Shown here: one piece after another, positions 32,781 to 41,659 of the stretch
Layout of the letters: every line of letters starts with the position of its first letter
Position numbering within the stretch: the stretch's first letter is position 1
Source of the DNA: Archaeoglobaceae archaeon
Lineage (GTDB): Archaea > Halobacteriota > Archaeoglobi > Archaeoglobales > Archaeoglobaceae
Direction: 5' to 3'
Length of the DNA: 57,070 nt
Assembly: GCA_030153385.1 (NCBI GenBank)
Contig: JASKJN010000006.1
Coordinates: 1-57,070, forward strand
Position numbers and translations under genes: made by a program
The notes under the pieces: generated by a model
Told to the model about the DNA's origin: nothing
Seen by the model: the letters and a program-made list of their open reading frames with translations, nothing else
The model's database searches: none

Positions 32781-33641
32781 CTACTCGATAATCTTTGCAA
32801 CCATGTCTCCTTTTTTAACACCCAGATCTTCCGCAATCGGTTCGCACTTTGCCATTAACAGGAAGGCTATCGGTCTGAATTCCGCTTCCGAAAGACACTC
32901 GTAGTTTGCCATTCCTTTGGCCACGATCAGATCCGCCTCTTTCAACCTTCTGAGTGTCTCTTCAGGCAGTTCTTCAACGATGATCCCTATCGCACCTTTC
33001 CCATTTGTCAGAACCTCATCAGCAACCTCATCTATTCCCGCAAGCTTTGCATCCTCAAGCGTCGCATCGTTCAGAATTGGTTTTCCTCTGACAACCACCG
33101 TAAGCTTCGTGCAGAATTTCTTAAGCTCTTTCATCAGGATTTTATCGAAAAATATCTCTCCAGCGTTATCTGTAAGATAGACAACGTTTTTTGCAAGCTC
33201 AGGAATTCGATGCACATGGTCAATTGCAAGCTCCTGTTTCAACTTTTCCCTGAAGTTTAGCTCGAAATTCTCATCGATTTTGTGCCCCAAAACACCGAAA
33301 TCAAACTCATTTCCAACTATTGCACATTTTACAGCGGTTCTTAATGGATCCGCGGATTCTTTAACGATGTTCTCTGCAAGCCTAGCAACCTTTGAAGAGT
33401 TCTCATTCGCCCTCCTCTTCAACTCCAGATAAGGATCTTCGCATCCCAAGATCTCGTAAACTCTTCTGTGAATCTTCGTTGCCAGATGGGCATTTATTGG
33501 GCTTTTGCGATATTCGCTTGCCAGAATTTCAAGTGCTTCCTCCATGCATTTTGAGATTCGCCCCCTATCATTTGTAACAAGCTTTGCTTCATAGTATACT
33601 CTATTCAGAAGGCATGAAGGGCATATCGGGTGAATTTTCAT
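32781..33641 (-). CDS. DUF89 / damage-control phosphatase-like protein
   Basis: CPSCLLNRV N-terminus, VIVGNEFDFG-like (CAIVGNEFDFGVLG), YLTDNAGEIFFDKILMKEL, VVRGKPILNDATLEDA, IVAKGMANYE. Confidence 0.88.
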   Translation of the reverse strand: MKIHPICPSCLLNRVYYEAKLVTNDRGRISKCMEEALEILASEYRKSPINAHLATKIHRRVYEILGCEDPYLELKRRANENSSKVARLAENIVKESADPLRTAVKCAIVGNEFDFGVLGHKIDENFELNFREKLKQELAIDHVHRIPELAKNVVYLTDNAGEIFFDKILMKELKKFCTKLTVVVRGKPILNDATLEDAKLAGIDEVADEVLTNGKGAIGIIVEELPEETLRRLKEADLIVAKGMANYECLSEAEFRPIAFLLMAKCEPIAEDLGVKKGDMVAKIIE

Positions 33642-33642
33642 C

Positions 33643-33867
33643 TCATACCCTCCTTTTTATCTCCTCGAGTATCCGTGTACCTTCTTCGAATTTCTCTACA
33701 GCATCCTTTAGCATTGAGAAGATTTCTGGATGATCCTTTAGCTTTTCCATCCACTCCCTATATTTTTCTATGTGCTCTTCATTGTGCTCGATCCAGTGCT
33801 CCAGCAATCTTCTGAATCTGTCCATGGTGTTAGCGAGATAACAAGCTTTAAAACAATTCCTAAACAA
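33643..33867 (-). CDS. Small helical hypothetical protein
   Basis: MDRFRRLLEHWIEHNEEHIEKYREWMEKLKDHPEIFSMLKDAVEKFEEGTRILEEIKRRV; start likely at the internal Met. Confidence 0.5.
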   Translation of the reverse strand: MFRNCFKACYLANTMDRFRRLLEHWIEHNEEHIEKYREWMEKLKDHPEIFSMLKDAVEKFEEGTRILEEIKRRV

Positions 33868-34216
33868 CCTCTAACTCAACCTCCTCCCCCTTATTGTTGT
33901 AGCATTTCCAGTCTCTAATTGTAAAGGGGTAGCAAACGATGATGTGGTATTTTCCATAGCGGGTGAATAAAGAGAGATCCTCCTCACTTGGCTCACAGCA
34001 GGGTGATGGATGGCTGTGCACGGTTCCGTGGAATTTCATACCGAGTGGTAGCATTTCGAGATGTATCAGCGCGGATCTCTCGCCAGCCATAAAGGGAAGA
34101 AAAATAAGTTCCTCGATAAGATCTTTTTTCCCCGAAAGGAGAGCTATAAACTCATTTGGATACGAATCCCTCGCAATTTCAAGGATCTCCTTCAGAAGCT
34201 CTCCGCTGATCTTCAT
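33860..34216 (-). CDS. JAB1/MPN (JAMM) domain protein
   Basis: GTVHSHPSPCCEPSEEDLSLF matches the JAMM HxHP...S..D metal-binding motif. Confidence 0.85.
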   Translation of the reverse strand: MKISGELLKEILEIARDSYPNEFIALLSGKKDLIEELIFLPFMAGERSALIHLEMLPLGMKFHGTVHSHPSPCCEPSEEDLSLFTRYGKYHIIVCYPFTIRDWKCYNNKGEEVELEVV

Positions 34217-35484
34217 AGAAATTCTCTCGGATCCGCTATCTCACCCTTTATCGCACTTGCAACAGCGGTTGCGGGAGAAGAAAGGTAGATATAAGCCTCG
34301 GGATTTCCCATTCTACCCTTAAAGTTTCTGTTCTGTGTTGAAATGCAGATCTCACCGTCCGCGGGAACTCCCTGATGAATTCCCACACATGCTCCACAGC
34401 CCGGGGGGAGGATTATCGCTCCCGCTTCAACCAAGGCTGAGATTATCCCTTTTTCGATTGCCTTAAGCAGAATCCTTCTACTTGCGGGAGCAACGATAAA
34501 GCGAACCCCTTCCTTTACTTTCTTTCCCTTAAGCATTCTGTAAGCAATTTCAAGGTCAGAAAGGCGACCATTTGTGCATGTGCCAAGGAAAACCTGGTTT
34601 ACAGGCGTGCCTGCAACATCTTCAACGCTCACCACTGCATCAACCGAGTGAGGTTTCGCAACAACTGGTGGCACCTCATTCACGTCGATGTATATTTCTC
34701 TCTCATATTCTGCACCGCTCTCCGCCTTTACAACTCTAAAATCGCTCTTTCTACCCATCTCTGCCAAAAATGCTCTTGTTTTTTCGTCGCTTTCAAAAAG
34801 CCCAGCCTTTGCTCCACACTCGATTGCCATGTTTGCGATCGTGAGTCTCTCTTCAACGCTCATGTTCTCCACACAATCCCCGTGGAATTCCAAAGCCTTA
34901 TAATCCGCCCCATCCGCTCCGATTTTTCCGATGAGATACAGCATTAGATCTTTGGCATAAACCCCCTTAGGCATTCTTCCGCTGTAAACGACCATTATGC
35001 TCTCAGGGACCCTGAACCAGTTTTTGCCAAGGGCCATTGCTACAGCGATGTCTGTTGAACCCATCCCAGTTGAAAAGGCCCCAAGGGCTCCGTAGGTGCA
35101 TGTATGGCTGTCCGCTCCAACTACAAGCATTCCTGGGCTTACAAACTTCTCGACCATCAGCTGGTGGATTATTCCCTCACCAGGAGGATTGAAATCCGCT
35201 CCGTATTTTTTGGCAAATTCGTATATGAACTTCTGATCGTTGCTGAGCTCTCTTCTCGGTGAAGGAGCGGCGTGATCGATGAAGAAATGTGCTTTTTTTA
35301 CCGCAGTATAGATCCCAATCTCATTCAGCTGTCTGATCGCGAGGGGAGCGGTGCCATCTTGGAGGGCGATTTGATCGATTTTTGCTATTACAATATCTCC
35401 CGCATATGCATCCTTTCCAGATTTTTCACTGAGGATTTTTTCAGCCAGGGTCTTCATGGATTCACCCAACGCTTCATCCTTCAA
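34213..35484 (-). CDS. leuC: 3-isopropylmalate dehydratase/homoaconitase large subunit
   Basis: 423 aa; GADSHTCTYGALGAFSTGMGSTDIAVAMALGK, VFLGTCTNGRLSDL, LPPGCGACVGIHQGVPADGE, TQNRNFKGRMG. Confidence 0.92.
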   Translation of the reverse strand: MKDEALGESMKTLAEKILSEKSGKDAYAGDIVIAKIDQIALQDGTAPLAIRQLNEIGIYTAVKKAHFFIDHAAPSPRRELSNDQKFIYEFAKKYGADFNPPGEGIIHQLMVEKFVSPGMLVVGADSHTCTYGALGAFSTGMGSTDIAVAMALGKNWFRVPESIMVVYSGRMPKGVYAKDLMLYLIGKIGADGADYKALEFHGDCVENMSVEERLTIANMAIECGAKAGLFESDEKTRAFLAEMGRKSDFRVVKAESGAEYEREIYIDVNEVPPVVAKPHSVDAVVSVEDVAGTPVNQVFLGTCTNGRLSDLEIAYRMLKGKKVKEGVRFIVAPASRRILLKAIEKGIISALVEAGAIILPPGCGACVGIHQGVPADGEICISTQNRNFKGRMGNPEAYIYLSSPATAVASAIKGEIADPREFL

Positions 35485-35527
35485 GAGTTGAAATATATTT
35501 CTCTTAACACATTCGACTCTTCGCAGG

Positions 35528-36016
35528 TCAGATTCTCTTCCGCTTCAAAACCATATGGCGGAGTGGAAGTTCACAGGATCTTAAAACTTCGAATCCTTCA
35601 AAAAATTGGATATCTGTTCTTTTCTCATCCACTAAAACAACGAATTCAGCATTTTTTGCAAAGCACAGATAATTTTTGGAATTTTGTGAGCTAAGAACGT
35701 GTGAGAGGAGTGCAAGATCGATTTTAAAATCTATCTCAATAGGTTCGGAAGCGACTATAATCCCGACGTTCCTTATACCTTCTTTTTTGAGCTTTTCATG
35801 AATTTCTTCAGCCAATTCGTAACTCATAACGACCGTGTAAACCTTCTTAAACATTCTTGAAAGAGGAATCGTAAAATGACATGTTTCCGAGCATATCTCG
35901 AGTGCAACGTTCTTCTTCATTCCATCAATTTCTTCGATTATCCCTATGACCTTCTCTGTCTGTAAAAGCTCTTTTCTTCCTAATTCTGCCTCTTTTATGC
36001 CATTTTGCTCTTGCAC
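35528..36016 (-). CDS. Hypothetical protein, possible SAM-methyltransferase-like fold
   Basis: 162 aa; NVALEICSETCHFTIPLSRMFKKVYTVVMSYELAEEIHEKLKKEGIRNVGIIVA resembles motif I/post-I of class I methyltransferases, weakly. Confidence 0.5.
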   Translation of the reverse strand: MQEQNGIKEAELGRKELLQTEKVIGIIEEIDGMKKNVALEICSETCHFTIPLSRMFKKVYTVVMSYELAEEIHEKLKKEGIRNVGIIVASEPIEIDFKIDLALLSHVLSSQNSKNYLCFAKNAEFVVLVDEKRTDIQFFEGFEVLRSCELPLRHMVLKRKRI

Positions 36017-36068
36017 GGATCGACTTTGTTTTACAGCTTAAAATTTTTCGCAAGCCTATTTCTTACAA

Positions 36069-36140
36069 CGCCCCCGCCGGGAATTGAACCCGGGTCTGAG
36101 GCTCCGAAGGCCTCCAGGATGTCCGCTACCCCACGGGGGC
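36069..36140 (-). tRNA. tRNA-Arg(TCG)
   Basis: Reverse complement gcccccgtggggtagcggacatcctggaggccttcggagcctcagacccgggttcaattcccggcgggggc folds as a cloverleaf; GAGGC-CTTCGGA-GCCTC anticodon arm, TTCAATT T-loop. Confidence 0.93.
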
Positions 36141-36200
36141 ATGAAAAATTGTATACCAATACATTAATCTTTCTCTTGCCTAGAAAGAGAGTGGAGTCGC

Positions 36201-36869
36201 ATGAGGAAATTTGGTGAGCATGGAAAAACCAAAGCCCGAGAACACGATGACTCATCTTTCTTCGAAATTGACGCAAAACTTAAAAGTCCTGCGTGCATAT
36301 TGCACACTATGATGGATAGGAGATATTTTGAAGAGATCTTTAAAACAGCAACCGCGTTTAATGAGTTTTTGCTGACTCTGATGAATCCGAGAACTTATTT
36401 TAAAGAGATCAGCGAACAGGAACTCGAGGAATTTTACTCAAATTGTGGAAAGCTGATTTTGGAACTGAACAGGGCTTATTTTGGCTTTTTGATGGATATC
36501 TCAAAGGCTCTTGCCAGAGGGGATAGCGATGAAATTGTCAGAACAGTCAGTAATGCGATGGAGAGATTCGAAGAGATATATGCGGATTACATGAACAATT
36601 CCGTCGTCTCTGCTTGGGTAAACTCAATCAATAGTGCTTACATGCGTTCTTTACTCAATTTACAGAACTTTACGAGTGCCATGCTCCATGCCCTCGGCAT
36701 GGTGTCAAGGAGAGACATTATTGCCCTGTCTGAAGCTTACGTTGATTTGAAAGGAGACATAAAGAAGGAATCGAGGAAAATAATGGAGGAGATCAGAGTT
36801 TTGAGGGAGAAAATCGAGAGTATTGAGAAGGTTGAGGGGGTAAAGAGGGGTGGTGCGGATGATCACTGA
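36201..36869 (+). CDS. phaE: PhaE-like subunit of class III poly(R)-hydroxyalkanoate synthase
   Basis: Helical protein directly upstream of and overlapping phaC; MDRRYFEEIFKTATAFNEFLLTLMNPRTYFKEISEQELEEFYSNCGKLILELNRAYFGFLMDISKAL. Start may be 36309/36312. Confidence 0.65.
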   Translation: MRKFGEHGKTKAREHDDSSFFEIDAKLKSPACILHTMMDRRYFEEIFKTATAFNEFLLTLMNPRTYFKEISEQELEEFYSNCGKLILELNRAYFGFLMDISKALARGDSDEIVRTVSNAMERFEEIYADYMNNSVVSAWVNSINSAYMRSLLNLQNFTSAMLHALGMVSRRDIIALSEAYVDLKGDIKKESRKIMEEIRVLREKIESIEKVEGVKRGGADDH

Positions 36870-37962
36870 AGTTTTTAGAAATTACAGAAGGGCGCTGAAG
36901 CTTGCTGAATGGTTCATAAAGAACCCTAACTTTCTGCCGATCACGGAAGACAAGCCATATCTGATCCCTGACGTCAAAATAGGAGCGACGCCGAGAGTTG
37001 AAATATCCTCGGATGACGGAGTGAAGCTTTACCGCTATGAGCCGATGACTGAAAAGCAGTATGAAACACCATTGCTGATCGTTTATGCACTGATAAACAA
37101 GCCCTACATTCTCGATCTAACCCCTCAAAGAAGTGTTGTGCGAAAATTGCTACAGGCAGGCTTCAATGTTTACATGATCAAGTGGGGAGATGCGACGATA
37201 GCGGATCAGTTCTCTCTGGACAGCTACATCGACATATTCCTTGCTGATTTCGTGGAAGACGTGAAAAGAGATTCTGGCTCTGAAAAGGTTTCGATCCTGG
37301 GCTACTGCATGGGTGGCGGGATGAGTGCAATGTATACAGCTCTTTATCCGCAGAATGTGAAGAATCTATTGTTCTTGGCTTCGACTCTCTACTTCGACAG
37401 GAAGATCGGTGGTCTTATAACGCTGGCGGACAAGAGATTCTTCAACCCCGAAGAAATCGTGGCTCCATTTGGCTACGTTCCATCTTGGTTCCTAACTGAG
37501 AGATTCAAGATCCTTGAACCCTGGGGAAACTACTTCGGGAAATACATAAACCTGTTTATGAATGCGGAAAGCGAGGAGTTCATCGACGACTTCTTCAGGA
37601 TGGAGCGGTGGATCCATGACGGTGTCAACGTCGCTCCAGGGGCTTATGTCAGGTACAATCAGGAGCTCTACCAGAACAACGCCCTCGCAGAGGGAAAGCT
37701 TTACATAAAGGGAAAGAGAGTGGATCCGAAGAAAATAACAATGCCCACCGCCGCTATCGTTGGTTTAAGAGATCATTTGGCTCCACCAGAAAATACTCTG
37801 AGATTCCTAGATGTCATTGGAAGCAAGGACAAGGCGGTTTTTCAAGCGGACGTTGGCCATGTGGGGCTTGTGGTCTCTCGAAGGGGAATGGCACTCTGGG
37901 ATGACGTTGCAAAATGGCTTGCTGAAAGAAGCGGTAGCTTGAATAAGACAAAAGAGATCTGA
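36850..37962 (+). CDS. phaC: Class III poly(R)-hydroxyalkanoate synthase catalytic subunit
   Basis: Lipase-box-like GYCMGGGMSAMY (catalytic Cys), VGLRDHLAPPENT (Asp), DVGHVGLVVS (His), PLLIVYALINKPYILDLTPQRSVVRKLLQAGFNVYMIKWG. Confidence 0.88.
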   Translation: MVRMITEVFRNYRRALKLAEWFIKNPNFLPITEDKPYLIPDVKIGATPRVEISSDDGVKLYRYEPMTEKQYETPLLIVYALINKPYILDLTPQRSVVRKLLQAGFNVYMIKWGDATIADQFSLDSYIDIFLADFVEDVKRDSGSEKVSILGYCMGGGMSAMYTALYPQNVKNLLFLASTLYFDRKIGGLITLADKRFFNPEEIVAPFGYVPSWFLTERFKILEPWGNYFGKYINLFMNAESEEFIDDFFRMERWIHDGVNVAPGAYVRYNQELYQNNALAEGKLYIKGKRVDPKKITMPTAAIVGLRDHLAPPENTLRFLDVIGSKDKAVFQADVGHVGLVVSRRGMALWDDVAKWLAERSGSLNKTKEI

Positions 37963-38631
37963 ATGTTCGAGCCAAAGGCAATAGCGATAGATATAGATGG
38001 AACAATTACAGATCGGCGGAGAGCTCTGAACCTCAGAGCTGTTGAAGCATTGAGAAAATTGAAGATACCAGTAATTCTCGCCACTGGCAATGCTCCCTGC
38101 TTTGCAAAGGCAGTAGCGAAAGTGATAGGCGTTTCTGACATCGTGATCTGCGAGAACGGTGGTGTGGTGAGATTCGAGTATGATGGCGAGGATATCATTC
38201 TCGGAGACAAAGAGAAGTGCATGAAGGCGCTTGAAGTGCTTGGAAAGCATTTCAGCGTTGAGCTTTTGGACTTCGAATACCGCAAGTCTGAGGTTTGCCT
38301 TCGAAGAAACTTCGATATAAACAGGGCGAGAGAAATCCTGAGGGGTTTCGACGTCAAACTTATAGACTCTGGCTTTGCTTATCACATTTCAGACAGTAAA
38401 GTGAGCAAGGGAAAAGCTCTGGAGTTCATTGCTGACCGTTTGGGAATTTTTCCAAAAGAATTCGCTGTTTTAGGAGACTCAGAGAACGATATAGAAATGT
38501 TTAGGGTTGCCGGATTCAGAATTGCTGTTGCCAACGCTGACATCAGGCTTAAAGAACTTGCAGATCTCATCACACCATCAAACGATGGCGATGGAGTCGT
38601 TGAGGCACTCGAGTTTCTGGGGTTAATTTAG
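37963..38631 (+). CDS. Phosphoglycolate phosphatase-like HAD hydrolase
   Basis: AIDIDGTITDRRRALNLRAVEALRKLKIPVILATGN, VSKGKALEFIADRLGI, AVLGDSENDIEMF. Confidence 0.88.
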   Translation: MFEPKAIAIDIDGTITDRRRALNLRAVEALRKLKIPVILATGNAPCFAKAVAKVIGVSDIVICENGGVVRFEYDGEDIILGDKEKCMKALEVLGKHFSVELLDFEYRKSEVCLRRNFDINRAREILRGFDVKLIDSGFAYHISDSKVSKGKALEFIADRLGIFPKEFAVLGDSENDIEMFRVAGFRIAVANADIRLKELADLITPSNDGDGVVEALEFLGLI

Positions 38632-39064
38632 CAGTCAAAAGATTCAATTCGCTTCTTTTTCCAAGAATTACTTCCATGGCTTCCTCAATTTCTCTTATTA
38701 TCTCCGAAGAAGGTTTCAGGTCTCTCTTTAGCCTTATATTCCTGCAGAAATCGTCAACGTAGACAAAGAATTCCTCTCCCTCGTACTCGAATAATGCTCT
38801 CTCGTCTCCCTTTTTGAGGATTGAAAAAGGATAGATCTTGCAGGCGATCGGTTTTGAGCTTCCCAACGAGCATAGATTCCCCTTTTGGAAAGGACAGAGC
38901 TTTCCGATCTTTTTAATGTAAAATCTTCCAGCCTTTTCTTCGATCAGCCCAGTCCCTCTGAGCTTCAGGTATTCGTATGCTCTGAGCCTTACTCGATACT
39001 CCTTACAGCAATCACCGCAAGCAGAGCAGTGCCATGAGGAAACGAACCTCCATGGCACGTGCAT
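38570..39064 (-). CDS. YkgJ-family Zn/Fe-binding cysteine-cluster protein
   Basis: CSACGDCCKEYRVRL ... CPFQKGNLCSLGSSKPIACKIYPF. Confidence 0.85.
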   Translation of the reverse strand: MHVPWRFVSSWHCSACGDCCKEYRVRLRAYEYLKLRGTGLIEEKAGRFYIKKIGKLCPFQKGNLCSLGSSKPIACKIYPFSILKKGDERALFEYEGEEFFVYVDDFCRNIRLKRDLKPSSEIIREIEEAMEVILGKRSELNLLTAKLTPETRVPQRLHRHRLMV

Positions 39065-39148
39065 AGAAAAAATAGGCTTCAGAATTTAAATCTTGTTTTC
39101 ATAACTCGTTGATGGATAAAGTTTTATTGCCATGGTTTGTATATCATC

Positions 39149-39718
39149 ATGGAAGAGAGGATCAGGGAAAACCTGCTCGCTGAAGAGATAATGCGGATCG
39201 CTGAGAAAGACCTGAATTTGGCTGAGAAAATTGCAGATAGCATTAAGGATCCAGACGCAAGAGTTATGGCTTTTCTTAACCTATATCTCGTGTCCAAGGA
39301 CCAGAAATTTGTTGAAAAAGCTCTGAAAACTGCTGAGAAAGATGAGGATCTTCTGAGGATAGTTGAAATCACTGGCTTCGATGCCACAAGCTTGATAAAG
39401 GACAGCTACAAAAGAGATTTAGCCTACGCTTCGCTTTTCGAAAGAACTAAAAGCCTAGAGTATCTTGAAAAGATCTCAGACGTCAGGCTTGCTTCAGCAA
39501 GCATGAAGAGGGTTTCTGAAAAGCTACCCTTTCCATTCAATCTTGAAGTTGCGAGGAAAATTGCGGATCCATACTACAGATGTCTCGCGCTCATCGAGAT
39601 CTCGGAAAAGGAGGGATTAGACTTGAAGAAAGAAATTGAAGAGGCGCTGAATTCTATAGAAAACCCCTATTTGCAAAAATGGCTCAGGAATCGGCTTATT
39701 GCTGGTTTAAAGCTTTGA
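39149..39718 (+). CDS. Hypothetical helical-repeat protein
   Basis: MEERIRENLLAEEIMRIAEKDLNLAEKIADSIKDPDARVMAFLNLYLVS..., repeated A-x-x-I-xDP-like helices; no recognised family. Confidence 0.55.
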   Translation: MEERIRENLLAEEIMRIAEKDLNLAEKIADSIKDPDARVMAFLNLYLVSKDQKFVEKALKTAEKDEDLLRIVEITGFDATSLIKDSYKRDLAYASLFERTKSLEYLEKISDVRLASASMKRVSEKLPFPFNLEVARKIADPYYRCLALIEISEKEGLDLKKEIEEALNSIENPYLQKWLRNRLIAGLKL

Positions 39719-39857
39719 AAATTAAACAAAAGAATTATATTCAATCCAATATTTAATGTCCATGGGCTCAGACAAACCGGGGAATTGCTCATACCAGTTT
39801 CAAAGTAAATGGTTTAGCCATAAAAAATTTTAAATACAAAAAGTGATGATAAATATT

Positions 39858-41252
39858 ATGAATTCAAAAAAATTAGTGTTGGGATTAGGGTTAATATTGG
39901 CAGTGGCGTTTCTTGGATGCGCTGAACAACCCCCGGTGACTCCAACTCCAACAACACCTGCTGTAACGACTCCACCAGTCTCTGCAGAGCCAATAAAGGT
40001 TTGTGCTCTATTTGATCCAAGACTTCCCGTTTTTAAAGCTGATGCTGAAGCAGTGAAAGCTGCAGTTGAGGCGATAAATGCCCAAGGTGGCATATTGGGC
40101 AGAAAGCTTGAGTATTATCACTTCGATACACAGAGGAAGGTAGATCTTGCGATCACAGCCTATAGACAGGCAGTCGTGGAGACAGGCTGTAAGATAGTCA
40201 TGGTTGAAGGTGTCTCTGAAGAAATAATGGCGATCATTGAGGAAGGGGCAAAGATGTATCCAACCCACCCGCACATAATCTTCTCTTCCCAAGCAGGAAT
40301 GGATACGACGCTGAAGGTGATGAAAGACTACGACAAATACAAGTTCTACTTCAGGAATCTGCCACCAGACCCAGATCTGAACTACAATGTCTCTAAGTGG
40401 TTCTTCGATATCGCTAAGAACGTTATAGGGGCAAAGAGAGTTGCCTTGATCCTTGAGGATGCAGCCTGGACTGCTTGTGCGAGAAATGGATGCGAGATTG
40501 AAACCCCGTATGGCGTAATCGAGAGCAAACCAATGCGTCAATGGGTGCAGGATGAATTTGGATTGGAGGTTGTCTACGTAATGCATGCTGCTGTGATGGA
40601 GAAGAACTTCCTGCCCGTTTTCGAGCAAATAGCCGCAAAGAAGGCGGATTTCATATTCGTGCTCTCAAGCTGGTATACCGACACAGTAACACTGACAAAG
40701 CAGTGGGCAGCTTCAAGTGCGAAGAACATTCCTCTTGCCCTCTTCGGTGGCACAGCGCAGTGGATGGCACAGTGGAACTTAACAGGAGGTGCTAACTTAG
40801 GAACGATAGTAATGACATACGATTATGAAGGAATACCTCCAGTGAGCCAGACGACACTTCCAGTTATTAAAGCCTTACATGCAAAGGGCTTATCACTTGA
40901 CACCTCCGCGCACTACTATTACTCAGAGATGTTTAGAATAAAGGAGGCAATGGAGAAGGTTGGAAATCCAGATGACATCGACGCAGTCATCAAGGCAATA
41001 GAGGAGCTTGAATTTGCGAACCATACTTCAATACCGCCAAAGTGGAACTTCTTGGGCTACAAGACCCCGAACTTCCACTCTTACGTTGGTGGTCCAACGC
41101 TCAATGCACAAATTCAGTGCAATGGAATTCCTGTTTACATAATGAGACCTGAGGTTATGGAGGAACATGAGTGGCCTGAAGAAGTGGTTAAAGCTATGCA
41201 TCCAGAAGCCTACAAGCCCCCTGCAGAGCTCAGAAAGATCTGTGGAAGCTAA
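39858..41252 (+). CDS. ABC transporter substrate-binding lipoprotein (branched-chain amino acid/LivK family)
   Basis: Lipobox AVAFLGC, Pro/Thr-rich linker, AVKAAVEAINAQGGILGRKLEY, downstream periplasmic-binding-protein-like segments; listed ORF begins at 39843 but MNSKKLVLGLGLILAVAFLGC is the signal peptide. Confidence 0.9.
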   Translation: MNSKKLVLGLGLILAVAFLGCAEQPPVTPTPTTPAVTTPPVSAEPIKVCALFDPRLPVFKADAEAVKAAVEAINAQGGILGRKLEYYHFDTQRKVDLAITAYRQAVVETGCKIVMVEGVSEEIMAIIEEGAKMYPTHPHIIFSSQAGMDTTLKVMKDYDKYKFYFRNLPPDPDLNYNVSKWFFDIAKNVIGAKRVALILEDAAWTACARNGCEIETPYGVIESKPMRQWVQDEFGLEVVYVMHAAVMEKNFLPVFEQIAAKKADFIFVLSSWYTDTVTLTKQWAASSAKNIPLALFGGTAQWMAQWNLTGGANLGTIVMTYDYEGIPPVSQTTLPVIKALHAKGLSLDTSAHYYYSEMFRIKEAMEKVGNPDDIDAVIKAIEELEFANHTSIPPKWNFLGYKTPNFHSYVGGPTLNAQIQCNGIPVYIMRPEVMEEHEWPEEVVKAMHPEAYKPPAELRKICGS

Positions 41253-41489
41253 ATCAATTAAATTTAATTAAATTTTTTAAAATTTAAATATCTTAAAGAA
41301 GCCATAAACGTCAGATTCACAACCCAACAGAGCAGCTGAACTTTTAGCCTACGGAAATGCGGTTAAACTGAGAAAGAAATGGAGAAGTCGGAAGGATTTT
41401 TCGGGAAGATTTCTGGGCTACTAAATGCTAAGACCAATGCGGACAGAGTTTAAGAAAACGTTATATTCTCCCGCCACAATGGCTTGGGC

Positions 41490-41657
41490 ATGAGAAGGTC
41501 ATTGCTCGACATTCTCGCCTGTCCCAAGTGCAAGTCCGATCTTGAGCTCGAGGTTTTAGAGGAAAAAGAGGGGGAAATAATCTCTGGAAAGCTAATCTGT
41601 AGAAAATGCAACATTTCTTATCCAATAGAGGACGGAATACCCAATTTTCTGGTGTAG
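41490..41657 (+). CDS. Trm112-family zinc-binding protein (55 aa, absent from the supplied ORF track)
   Basis: Direct translation [55 protein letters not shown], a typical Trm112 signature; stop immediately upstream of the pyrG start. Confidence 0.88.
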   Translation: MRRSLLDILACPKCKSDLELEVLEEKEGEIISGKLICRKCNISYPIEDGIPNFLV

Positions 41658-41659
41658 TT

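Noticed and set aside
33860-34216. JAMM-domain gene as part of a defence operon
   Set aside because: Neighbours are DUF89 and leuC-type housekeeping genes; archaeal JAMM proteases commonly act in SAMP desampylation.
36031-36276. Minus-strand 81-aa ORF spanning tRNA-Arg
   Set aside because: It translates through the tRNA gene (RGVADILEAFGASDPGSIPGGG is the translated tRNA), so it is spurious; likewise 46579-46851 and 46874-47059.
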